Part shown: in pieces, positions 37,791-49,115 of the stretch
Layout: the number at the start of each line of letters is the position of its first letter
Numbering within the stretch: position 1 is the stretch's first letter
Assembly: GCF_002865645.1 (NCBI RefSeq)
Contig: NW_020194693.1
Span: 1,426,001-1,490,000 of the forward strand
DNA from: Hyaloscypha bicolor E
Lineage: Eukaryota > Ascomycota > Leotiomycetes > Helotiales > Hyaloscyphaceae
Reading direction: 5' to 3'
Length of the DNA stretch: 64,000 nucleotides
Program-made: the position numbers and the translations under genes
The notes under the pieces: model-generated
The model's database searches: none
What the model was told of the DNA's origin: nothing
What the model saw: only the letters and a program-made list of their open reading frames with translations

Positions 37791-37947
37791 TCCCTTTGTC
37801 CGGTAGAAACTGTCTATACTAGCAGGGGGCCCTGGCTCAGGGCGAAAAGGCGATAGATGACTAATAGGTTTCTAAGCAAAGGCACACGTTTTCGCCCTGA
37901 GCCAGGCCCCCCTTGCTAGCGTGGACAGTTTCTACCGGACGAAGGGA
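37791..37947. mobile_element. 157-bp fold-back MITE, TA target
   Basis: Almost the whole element is an inverted repeat: TCCCTTTGTCCGGTAGAAAC at the left end, its complement at the right, continuing through GCCTGGCTCAGGGCGAAAA arms to a loop of about 40 bases. It is flanked by TA (37789-37790 and 37948-37949), as for Tc1/mariner-type insertions. It is GC-rich and well preserved inside the RIP-mutated Copia-2. Confidence 0.9.
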
Positions 37948-38530
37948 TAATTATATTAACTAAAAACTAGAATATTAAAGTTTTTAATATTATTCTTAAA
38001 TAGATCTTATAGATTATTATTAGTAGTTCTATTTATAGTATACTAATATAGCTTAGTATTTAAATACTTCTAAAGATTCTCTTTTATTATAATTATTAGA
38101 TTAATTTTATTATTATATTTCTTAATCTTCTTTTTCTATTTATTATTATTTATATTAATTCTTTAAAATATATATATATAGTTTTAATATAGAAAGGATT
38201 CAAAAATGAAGTAATTTATAAAAAGTTTATAAAAAGATATTAGTAGTTTATAAATATTTTGTTATAAAATTTCATTTATAATAAGAAATTTAGAAAATAA
38301 AATATTAAGTTTTCGGAAGATTCTAATTCTAAAGCTCAGGGCACTTAGCTTAAGAATAAAGCTAAAGCTAGTATTTTTAAAATACTTTTAAAAATATATA
38401 TAAAATATATATTTCCGGAGGAATTCTAATAAAATAAAGTAATATATAAATAGAAAGTTAATTATTAAGAAAATAGTCTTAGTACTAAAAGAAATTAGTT
38501 TTTAAAGAATAGTAAAGTTAAATAGACTAG

Positions 38531-38833
38531 TATAGTACGGCAAGCCGTACTTTATTAAAATTGCTTTATTTTAATAGTTTTAATATTTTAGTTATATAGT
38601 AAAGGCCGTATTCTTTTATATATAACTTATAGAAACTATATAAGAAAACTGGTTTTTTTATAGTTCTAGAGAATAATTCCTCTTTTATATTTAATTAATT
38701 AAGCTTTTATATACTATATATTATTTATACTTTACTATTTATGCTTTTAATTTTATTATTTTACTATTAAATCACGTTTTATATTCTAGTATATTTTATA
38801 TGGGTTTTTGTTTTATTATAGTTTCTTTTTTAT
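38531..38833 (+). mobile_element. Solo LTR, family C (copy 1), RIP-mutated
   Basis: It starts TATAGTACGGCAAGCC and matches 61915-62216 along its length (302-303 bp). It is flanked by the direct repeat ACTAG (38526-38530, 38834-38838). Unlike the family B LTR it is AT-shifted throughout. Confidence 0.85.
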
Positions 38834-39041
38834 ACTAGATAAATAGTTAAATAGCTAACTATTTATTAATTAATAAAAGCTAGTATTTTCTCTTTAAGTT
38901 ATTAAATGCTTTTCCGAAGTTAATAATAGTTTTTATTTTTAATTTAGAAATAGACTTTATTATTTTAGGCTATTAAATACTTTTTTAATAATAGGGCCTT
39001 TTTCTAATCTAAATCTTCTAATCTAAATATAGACTAATTAG

Positions 39042-39280
39042 TATTAGTTTACTAGTAATATATAATATTATTATATAGTTATAAAATACTATTTATATAT
39101 AATTAGTAAAGTTCTTATTATTAGATATAGGAATTATAATATTATAGTATTAATATATAATTTCTAAATCTACTAAGCCTAATTAGAACTAGTTTATAGA
39201 AATAACCGAATATTGCTTTATATTTTATTATTTATTACCTCCGGATTATATAATCAAGTTATATAATTACTATACTAATA
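39042..39280 (-). repeat. 5' LTR of Copia-2
   Basis: 239 bp; the reverse complement is similar to the Copia-1 LTR but lacks the GGGATAC tandem. It is identical in length to the reassembled left LTR. Confidence 0.9.
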
Positions 39281-39285
39281 TTAAT

Positions 39286-40465
39286 TTATAAAAAGTAATA
39301 TATTTTAAAAGATTTTATTTCTAGATATTCTATTACTTCTTTTACTAATATTATATTAATAGTAGCTATTTGCTATTAAGGCTTTATAGTTTTAGTCTTT
39401 ATATTCTTTTTTATTTTAGTTACTAATATAGTATTTCTTGTTATAGCCTAGTCTATTTATATATTCTTATATTCTTATTTAATTATTTCTTAATTCTCTC
39501 TAGTTATTTTTAAATAAATATAGAAAGATGCTTTTTATTATAATTTAATTCCTATATTAGTTCTAATTCGAATTCCTTAACTCTAATCTTTTATTTATTT
39601 TTAATATAGTATTTACTAATAACTATTATAGCTATTTGTATTCTATAACTAGGCTTATAATTTAGATAAAATTTAATAAATAAGCGGTTTTCTAGCTATA
39701 ATACTAATTATAATCTCGATCTAATATTTTAAATATTCAGGAATTCTAGTATTCTTTTTCTATATATATTTTTAGATTAAGCCAGAAATCTCTCTTATTT
39801 ATATAAATATAAATAGTATATTTAAAATAAGAATAATAAATAAAATATTACTAAAAATTATATATTTTATAGATATATTTTTATAAATTACTAGCGGTTT
39901 ATAGCTATATTAACTAGACTAGCTTATTAGATATATTATATTATTCTACTCAATTATATAATATTATAGAATATAGGCTTATAAGTTAGAATTCGATTTC
40001 TTTTAGCTAGAGCCCGGAATTTTAATAATAATAAAATATATTTTTTTTATATTCTTTTTATTAATCTAGTATTTATTATATATATCTTTTATAGCTTATA
40101 TAAGATCTTTTATAATAGTATAGAAAAGGGATATAACTAAATAAATTATTATAAGGCCTGGTTTCTAGGCTTGAAAAATATAATAAAGTAGCTTTTATTA
40201 TAAGAATTCTAAACTAAGGAAAGAAGCTCTAAATGCGAGAGCTTTAGTATTCTAAATACTAGCCCATAGCCGCATATGTTATTGTAGTCACGTGTGCTAA
40301 ATTTACTAGTCGAGCTATAGGTATAATATAAATAGAGGAAATAAAAGCTAATATAATTTGCTAAGAAGGGAAGGATAGTAAAGCTGTCCGAGCTATGCTT
40401 TTATCCCGCTTCGCTTAGGGTCTCACATAATACAGCTGTCCGTATAATCCCTACTATAGTAGTTA
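39286..40465. other. AT-rich sequence right of Copia-2
   Basis: No gene recognised. The part at 40160-40465 is less AT-rich and includes a TCACGTG word near 40289; it could be LTR-like but no boundaries were found. Confidence 0.45.
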
Positions 40466-40620
40466 AATACAACTTTCATTTTCTTTATTCCAAGATTAGT
40501 TAATCTCACCGCTTCTATTCAGGTACTAATTACCCTCGGCTCACCCTCTCCTTATCTAGCTCACCTGAGTAACCTGAGTAGCCCCTAAATAGCCCTAAAT
40601 AGTATCCACTTCTTACTAAT
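40466..40620 (-). repeat. GCTCA-rich dispersed repeat, left-type copy 2
   Basis: GTAGTTAAATACAACTTTC followed by CTCACCGCTTCTATTCAGG and CCTCGGCTCACC. It aligns with 2505-2680 in the same orientation with mostly C-to-T and G-to-A differences. Confidence 0.65.
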
Positions 40621-40764
40621 ATATTTAATCTCTAACTAGACTAGATATATATTAGGGAATTTAAATTATTAGCTAATAACTAATTCAAAAGAATAATATC
40701 TTTTAATAGCTAAGTTTATTAAGATCTTAAAATAAGAAAAATATAATAGCTAAAAAAAAAGACC

Positions 40765-41170
40765 TAATATAATTTATTAATAAATAATACAAAAAATTTA
40801 TATATAAAAAACGTTTATATTATCCTAGATAACTTCTTTAATTATTAATAAAAAGCTTAAATAGTTTTTAAATAATAAATTTAATATATAAATATTATAT
40901 ATTAAAAGTTTATAATAAATTCTATTAATAAATAAAAAGTTATTAATAAAAAAGTAAATTGCAAGAATTAAAGTTAGTATAATTTTAATTCTATAATAAA
41001 TAATTAATAATTTTTAAAGCTTTAAATTATAAGAAATTTCTTTATATTATAAATAAATCAAATTTCAAATTTTAAACAATTTTATTAATAATTAAAGAAG
41101 TTATCTAGAATAATATAAATGTTTTTTATATATAAATTTTTTATATTACTTACTAATAAATTGTATTAAT
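40765..41170. mobile_element. AT-rich inverted-repeat element
   Basis: Arms of about 95 bp (left about 40765-40855, right about 41080-41170) are inverted copies sharing TATATATAAAAAACRTTTAT and AGATAACTTCTTTAATTATT, around a spacer of about 220 bp. No coding capacity. Borders are approximate, and I see no clear TSD. Confidence 0.65.
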
Positions 41171-44100
41171 AGTTTTTAAGAATTTATATATACTATTATA
41201 TTAAGATTAAAAACTATTCTCGTATAATAATACTAATTTATAAACTTTTATATAAAGAAGTATTATTTATAAAAAGAAAGCTATAAGTTTAAGCTATAAT
41301 ATAATATAGATAAATAAGTGAAATTGTACTTATTTTAGTTAAATTAGAGTTTTAATTTAATTAGAGTCGGATTTAGGTAATAGTTTTTATAGGTATTATT
41401 ATTATAGCTTAAAGTTATTTCATATAAGAAGCAGAAATAGTAAATTATTCCGGATATCTAATAGTTATAAAATTATAAATAGAGCAGACTATTTCTTAAA
41501 CCTCTCTTAATAAATAGGTTATAGGAATAGGAAACCTTTAGTATTATATATAGTATAATAAAAATAATATAATATAGACTAGATATAAAATCCAAAATAT
41601 ATATAGATAGCTTGGAAATTATAAATACTTATTTACTTTATTCCGAGCCTTATTATATTAATAAAATAAAACCCATTTAGGGTACAAGAATATAATTATA
41701 TTTATATAGGAATATTTATATTTATAGAAAAATATAAAAGTCTATAAAACGTTTTAAATAAAATAAATATTTATATTATTATATATAAACCGAGGTTAAT
41801 TTTTAGAGCTAGTTCTAGACTTTCTATTATAAGAATCTATATAATATAAGCTTTTAATAGGCAATTACTATTACTATTATTATTATAATTAAAAAAGGCT
41901 AAATATAAACCAAAACATATCTTATAATATATTTTCTATAAATTTAGAAGTTATAAAAAAAAGCCAAAGATTAGGATATTTATAAAAAATAATAAACTAA
42001 GGTTTAAATATAGAAATAAATAATATAGCTCAGATTCTCTTATAATTTCTTTCTTAGTAGTTCTAAAAGGCTTTAATTATAGTTATAAAAAATCCAGTTA
42101 TATTAGTTAATTAAATTCAAAGCTATTATTATAAAAAGTTATTGAGTTTAATAGCCTAATACTTATTAAACTTTAGGAAATATATCGTTTTTATATAAAG
42201 CTATAATAAATAGGATATTAATTCTTCGAGATTTGCTTTATTTAAGTAAATATATTAAGATATTATAAATAATATAAGTAGTTATCCAGATTATAAGCTA
42301 AAATATAATTATAGTTTTTTAAAGTCTTAGAATAACCTATAAAACTAATTATATATTCTAGAAAATAGCAAATATAGTAAAATATATATAGGTTAAAATC
42401 TATAAAATATTTTTTTTTTCGGTAAGCTATTTGAAACTTTAACTAGTTTTTATTATAGAAATATATTTATTTAAAGCTTTTATTAGAACTTATTTAGAAG
42501 CAAAAATTAAAACTATAGCCTATTTTATTATCCTAAATATTAAAGTTAAATACTACTTATAGCCTATTATCTATTCTATATTAGATCTTTCTTTATATTA
42601 GAATAATAAGTTCTATTATTATCTATATATAAAGAATTATTATAGTAAAATAGCTAATAAAAATACATTTTATATTTTTATAAGCAGGAATAAAAAAGCA
42701 GGCCATATAATTATCCGATATATAAAAAGTAGTCTATTTTATATTAAGCTTAAAGCTTAACTAAATAATTATATTTAATTAATACTAGTACTAGAAATAT
42801 ATTACTAAATAAAGAAACAGGAGATTACCTATAGTAATAGCTTTATAGAACCCGCTTTATAGCCCGGTTTCTTACCTTATATAATAAAGAAATATAATAG
42901 TTATATAAATTATAATAGCTTTTAAGGATATTAATAAAATAGTCTAATAGCTAGTTATATATCTAATAGTTTATATATCCTATCTAATATTCTTTGAAAT
43001 TATTATATTATTAGGTATTTGGCTTTCTTATTCTTCTAGATTAATTCTATTTCAGCTAGTAATATAAATCTTTTTAGATATATAACTAAACTAAATATTA
43101 TCTATATCTGGAGAAGAATACAAGAGATTATAAATGAATATATTATAGGATATAGACATTTTTATAGACGGCTCTAGGTTATATTTATAATTCTCTATTT
43201 AGAGAACAGATAATAGAAATATAAAGTTTAGGTTCTCGAAAATACTAAATATACTATTATATATTATAGATTTCTAAGTTCCTTTACTATCTACTAATAC
43301 TAAAGATTTTTAAGCGGCTATATAAGGCTAAGATATGGCATCTAATTAGATTAAAGAATTATATATTAATTTTACTAAAATTCATATTTTATTTATTTAT
43401 AATATATAAATAGATTACCTTTTTCTTTTTAAGTAAATAATATTATATAGTATAGAAATTAAATTATTCTAGTAATTATTTGAGTTTTATTTATTAAACT
43501 AGAGCTATAATAAATATTATTAAAACTATTTCTTTTAAGGTAAAAAGAAATATTATTCTTTCGGGTTTTATTATATTTAGCTAATCTATATATAAATGCT
43601 CTAAAAGGCTCGATATTTCTACTATAATACTTATAAATCTAATACTCGCAAGCTTATCTAGTTAAAATAGCCCTTACTTATCTGATTTATTCTTATTTCA
43701 GGATTTGAAAAATAATACTAAATAAATTCAAGTAAAATAATAGCCAAGGGAAAATATATCTAATTCTAGTAAACTAGCTTTCTCGGTAATTTACCCAGGG
43801 GCCAGATATTAGTAAATGCCTTAAAAGGTTATTTTTATACTAATAATATTCTTTTTACTAATATCTAGATCTATAATAATTAGGTGAACTTTCGGATATA
43901 AATAGTTATTACCGGACTCATTTAATAGAAGAATATTATTCGGCTTTAGGTTCTTATATTTAATATTATTCTAGTAAAGGTACTTAATTCTAAGAATATA
44001 TTATTTAATTATATTTGGCTAGAATTCCAGATATTATAGGATATATTAGAGATATAATAAGCTCTTTCTATTATTTACTATATTCTAAAGAAATTATTAG

Positions 44101-44929
44101 AGTAATAATTATATCTAAAGCTCTATTATTAGGGAAGTAGTATTAATTTATTACTTTTATTTAATTATATATATCTCTTATAATCTGAGAATATTCGAAT
44201 AATTATAGAGTTATAAGTACTTTACCTTATTCCTTAGTTAATTATATACTCTAATATCTACTAATCTTATTTCCTTAATTATAAAGAATTTAACCTGAAT
44301 CTATTATAGTATTTCATTTATAGTTATTTGAATAGCCCTATAGACTATATCTTGGATATCCGCAAATATAGGCCGCTTATTATTTTTAATATATAGTATG
44401 AAAGCCCTTGAAGTATAGGATTTAATATTATTCCGCTCTTAGAGATTATACTAATAGGAAGGTATTAATTTAACTAAAGTTAGTCCGCTACCTAAAGCCA
44501 AGATTTCAGCCTCGTTTATATAATAGATATAATTTCGATTTACTCTTATCCAAACCGCAGTACTGCCTCTGAGATTAAAGGTTTATCCCTATTATAGAAT
44601 TATAGAACTATAATTAAGGTATTGAGGAAGATAGTTATCTCTATATTAACCTCCTTGAGATTGAAGTAGTAGCGGCCTCAGCCTGGTACCGCTTTTAGGA
44701 TCCTGATCACTACTATTAGAGCGGCGAGAACGTGGCATATATTTATATATCATTTTATTAAATAAATATATATATTGTAATATGGTTAATAGAACTTGAT
44801 ATCGAGGCATAATCGCATAAATAAAAAGTAACAGATTCTCTATAGATAAGCATCTGACATTATCTAGAGAAATGCCGGATATACAAATTTCCGTACTCAT
44901 ACTGGGCTGGTATTAACCCTTTTGGTCGC
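41171..44929. other. AT-rich decayed element, possibly minus-strand coding
   Basis: No intact gene. At the right edge a minus-strand frame (Met near 44735, MPRSRRSNSSDQDPKSG) runs into the block and stays mostly open to about 44250 if TAG/TAA are read as former CAG/CAA, so it may be the first ORF of a mobile element. No reverse transcriptase block was recognised. Confidence 0.4.
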
Positions 44930-45175
44930 TGTGGTAAACCAGAGCTGGGGGCCTAAACGAGCCCATTTGGGAGCTAAAATGGGTTCTCAGTACATGCTCA
45001 GGCTGACTCTGCCGTGTGCTCACGTTTCTCAGGCCGATGTCAGGCAGTGTTCAGGCATGCTCAAGGATGCTCACCCTCGGCTCAGGTTAAAGCGGCGGCT
45101 GCTCAGGTCCAAACACTAAAACGGAACGAGCGAGAAAAAAAAGTCGAGTTTGACTTATCTGGTAGTCGGAGTGAT
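44930..45175 (+). repeat. GCTCA-rich dispersed repeat, right-type copy 2
   Basis: It shares with 10231-10440 ATGCTCAGGCTGACT, CGGCTCAGGTTAA, CTAAAACGGAAC and TGACTTATCTGGTAGTCG. It is inverted relative to 40466-40620. Confidence 0.65.
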
Positions 45176-46784
45176 TTGAAACCACTGGGCGATAATCACA
45201 ATCCGATGTTGACATCGAAAAAAGATTTGAGTGACTCCTTCTAAATGAGGCAAAGCAAATGTGGTGTTCAGGGAGACTAGTGCACATACTTATGGCTTAT
45301 CAGATCAGGCTGTGAATTGTAGCATTTTGGATGCTTGGAGCCATCTCCTGTACAATCTGCAGTACTTCGGCTGCCTCTGCATCTCCGGGCCAGGAGAGCC
45401 TTGCAGCCTTTTAAGTGCAGTTGCACATTGGATTATCAAGCTCAGCAGATGCGATTATCCAATCAAGAGCTAGTCTGACAGCCATTCTGGCAGCTATGGT
45501 GGAGAAGTGGACGAGTCAAAGGATGTGAGCAATGTTGCTGTGCCATTTTTGAAGCCTTGGCTGTGCGTCCAACGGTTTCGGGGAGTGTGGTGCCGGCATA
45601 CCGCAGTTCGCGGACCAACATTTCGTATCCGATAGGAGGAAATCAGCAGGATTTGAGAAAGAAGGAACTGAAGTCGGACGTAGGTAAGGAAGTGCAGCGA
45701 GGCTCTCCTGCAGCTTCCCCAACTGAGCCGTATTAGTTGGGGTATTGCAGCACTGTAACTAACAAGTCACAACGTTCGGCGTGTACGTAGAACGTGATCT
45801 GCTTTGCCAGCGTGACAACTGGCTTGCTGCCTATGGAATACTTTTAGCTGAGAGGCGTCCAACGACCTTGTAGAAATCAAACCAAAGTAGCATCGCGTGA
45901 TGTAGTGCAGAGCCAAGCCTGTTGACCCTTGCCACAACGTCCGAACTCGGGACTCGATTTGAATTCGCTAATCCCGGAGAGGCTGAATGTGGCCGAAGCA
46001 ATATTTAGATAGACTATAGACAGTAGCCAATATACAGGGCTGGAGGTGCATTTGGTCGACAGGCTGGATTGTGTGGGCTATCTGCAGCATCTAGCTGACC
46101 TGACGAATCACAGTTACCTGCATGACGATTGGTCAGCTTCGACATCCCTTTAAGCAAGTAAGGAGGTGAGACAGCAGACAGAGAATGACGATATCTTGTT
46201 GTGAATTGCCCTTACTAGTGTCTTTGTTATTGGGCATTTTGGCTGATTTCAATCCCTGATAGTAGCTCTTGCTAATAAGTTTAATATGGCCTGGACGGCG
46301 GACGCGGTTAGAAAGAGTGTGCATAATATAACGGGAAGAGTGCCGGAAGGGGCTGTTCTGAAATAATGCTGATCTTGGGTCAAGGCGCGGAAGAATGGGA
46401 GAGGTAGCTGAGAATAGATTTTTTGGAGGTTTGCGAGGCCCGGCGAGGTTAATGAGTGAGGTAGGGGTTTGCAGATGCGAGAGTGGAGGGAATGGATTTT
46501 TGGATGAGTTTGTAAAGATTCTAATTAGGAATAATTCCTTTCTCAAACTTATTACTTCTGTTTGGAAGTCGGTTAGTGGTCGGGTGGTGGATGCCAAGCC
46601 TTCCTGCGACAGAGGGGCGCTGTTGCAGAGAACCGTGAACAGATGTTCCAACGCGAGGCTTCCATTCTGCGGGATTTGCAAAAGTTGCATAGATTGTTCT
46701 ACTAAACACGCGTTCAGCCCTAAATCAGTATAGCTTGGCCACTAAGGCACCTTAACCCTCCCTTAGGCCCTACATGCCAGGTGC
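45176..46784. other. GC-balanced region without recognised gene
   Basis: It has coding-like base composition, but no open frame shows homology that I can name. Overlapping frames at 46133-46690 (minus) and 46395-46733 (plus) conflict and show no known motif. The right end leads into the P450 relic and may contain its degraded N-terminus. Confidence 0.45.
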
Positions 46785-48352
46785 AACTTGCAGGAGACAC
46801 TGTCGTCTTGATTTCACATCCGAAGATTGCAGAAGAACTGCTGGTCAAACGATACGTGATTTATTCTTCGAGGGTGCATTTTCCTGCTATTTGGGGGAAT
46901 AATGGTAAGGATGTGCATTACTTCAATACTTGCCTTTGATGGCCAGTGAGGTATGTATCAAGAACTTCTTGTAGAGAAAGAAAGGGCCGTATTGACGTGG
47001 GAGTTGCGTGGCAGCGGATCACAAACGCGTGAAGTTTCTCCGCCAACGGACTTGTCTTAAATAAACTGAGGGAACAGCCGGCGAAGGTGATGGCTGAACA
47101 AACGAAACGTCTGATATTAGATCTGTTTCAAGCTCCACTGGAGTTTCAACCCCTTCTTGAGGATTGCTGTGCTGGTATATCTTCGACAATAGCGTGGGGA
47201 GATGAGAGCCTGGAAAGGCAAAAGAGACCATTACCCGCTCGGACGAGTTACTTGAAGGTATCTCGCCAGAATCAATCGAATAAGCTCTCTATTGGAAACT
47301 GATCGATATATTGGATGTTGACAATCTGTAGAATAGCTAGATACAGGAGTGTAAAAAACATAAAGGAGAGGAAGGAATCTAAAGTACAGTTCTTATATAC
47401 CCACTAGTGGGTGGCGATTTCCTCCAGTATATTATAAATCAGCCGATAAATTGGATGACTTATATATTTAGTGAGCGTTCCCTGAGCTTCCATAGTGAAC
47501 CATTATTAATGAGGGTGGTGGCGAACTAAATTAGTGATTGAACCTGGTGCTGAAAGGACTGTAAAGCTAGCTAAGCTAGCTAGTTCAACACTCTCATTCT
47601 TAGAATAATTTCTTGCTTGGATACCCGGTTCCCTTCCGCCATAGCGAGTGAACGAAAATTGAAGGGCTGAGCGTGAGCGAACTTTCTGGCTTGGTCAATG
47701 GGTCCAAGGTTGAGGGGAAATTAGTGAAGATAAGGAGCAGTACTCGTGGGCGAAAGATTTTTTGAAAGATGGGACGTTGGATGAGGAAGAGAAGGCGTAT
47801 ATGGTGGGAATATTGTCGCTGATTAGGGTGTGCCGGAAAGTGCTTCGATTTAGGGGTTGTGTATTACCATGTTGTGGTTTCTAAAGTGGTAAAGACCTGG
47901 ACAGGAAGATATCGATGCTGTCTGTGGGGAGGGAATGCCGAGTACGGGAGATGTTCAGAAACTGCCTGTGGTGAGAGCGATCCTGAGCAAGGTATTAAGG
48001 TGGCGGGCTCCGGTGCCGTTTGGTAGTGTTCAATAATTCTGTAATTACAATTCTTCCTAACTGAATAAGGTGTTCTTCATATGCTAGAGCAGGATTATAT
48101 ATAGGATGGGCATCATATTGCGAAAGGCAGTTTGTGTTTTGCTCTCGAGTAGTAGGTCTCTTGAGTTCTCTTATTCTACTTTAACCATATCCAGGGCGAT
48201 CAATCAAGATGAAGCTTCATATTCTGATACAGAGAACTATAAGCCTGAGAGTTGACTAAAGCTGTTATACCCGACATATAGAGAACCCTTGATCCGATAT
48301 CCGGGAGTCGGGAATCATTTCGATTTCAGTTTGGGACGGCGAATGTGTGGTT
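46785..48352 (+). pseudogene. Cytochrome P450 pseudogene
   Basis: Successive P450 blocks appear on the plus strand in shifting frames. About 46790: GDTVVLISHPKIAEELLVKR and YSSRVHFPAIWG. About 47055-47200: REQPAKVMAEQTKRLILDL and ISSTIAWGDE. About 47740: SWAKDFLKDGTLDEEEKAY. About 47900-48020: QEDIDAVCGEGMP and LPVVRAILSKVLRWRAPVPFG. About 48080: LEQDYI, stop, DGHHIAKGS. About 48265-48352: YPTYREPLIRYP and the heme loop FSLGRRMCG. The helix-K ExxR Glu appears as Lys, the heme loop is followed at once by a stop, and several frameshifts and stops intervene, so no functional monooxygenase is made. The block order matches fungal secondary-metabolism-type P450s; the substrate cannot be inferred. 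Confidence 0.88.
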
Positions 48353-49115
48353 AGGTTGGACTTAGCGAACCCGTGAACATGACCATTATTGTTTCACTAC
48401 TGTGGATCTGTACCGCCCAAAAGAATATTAATAGCAGAATAGGTTGTAGATTGAGTCGTCTTGGATGGATTATGGTCCATTTGATTGTACCGCCGAACCC
48501 TTGTCCATTGGACATCAAACCACGAGGTGAGTGGAGGATCAAGGTTTTGTCTTCTTAATATATATGCAAAAATCCAAAGAGATATTGTGGCAGCCAGGCA
48601 GGAGATGAAGAGAAAACTGAGCAAACTCCTTTCTCGTTCGGCCCAAACTTTCTTGTCATTTTTTTTTGAGATACGTGAGCAAAGAAAGACATGCATTCAT
48701 TCTTCCCACTTTCATTTGAGGTGTAACTTATTATATAGTATTAGAAAGCCATCTAATTATATTACAGGGTTGGTCCTCGACCAGTTCACCTTTCTTTTAT
48801 TATCAAAGTTTATATATAGGTGTGTGATCGCGGGGTTTTCGTGCGTTTAGCAACCAGCGCTCTTGAAGATAGCGGGCTTCAGCATGAATATCGCTAAATT
48901 TATAACACCGAATCGCTAATTTTCGAATATGGGCATAATGACTTCAAAACAGAAATCTAACATTACTAATACTTTGGAATGAAACAGTCGTCTACTCTAC
49001 ACGAGTCGAGCCAGTTATCAAAGTTATTAACCATGGTGGATTGAACAACATTATCCTCTCAAATAGTCTTCCTATGATCCTATCTTGAGAGTTGCCTTCA
49101 AGCCCAGCTTTTCTT
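48353..49115. other. Spacer without recognised gene
   Basis: It lies between the P450 relic and the regulator gene (3' end). Overlapping short frames on both strands have no recognised motif. Confidence 0.5.

Larger units (their letters stand above)
26212..39280 (-). mobile_element. Copia LTR retrotransposon (Copia-2), nested and RIP-mutated
   Basis: The right LTR is 39042-39280 (239 bp). The left LTR is split: 26212-26238 plus 32580-32791, also 239 bp once Copia-1 and its duplicated AATAC are removed. The outer flanks TTAAC (26207-26211) and TTAAT (39281-39285) fit a 5-bp TSD with one C-to-T change. On the minus strand the interior matches Copia-1 in the reverse transcriptase/RNase H region (for example near 33650-33950). 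Dense stops and AT bias indicate heavy RIP. Later insertions in its body: solo LTRs at 34434-34666 and 38531-38833, and a MITE at 37791-37947. Confidence 0.9.

Noticed and set aside
44930..45244. Open frames over the GCTCA-rich repeat
   Set aside because: They lie within a dispersed repeat whose other copies do not preserve them.
46133..46733. Overlapping frames of 185 and 112 codons on opposite strands
   Set aside because: They contradict each other and neither shows a recognisable domain or splice structure.
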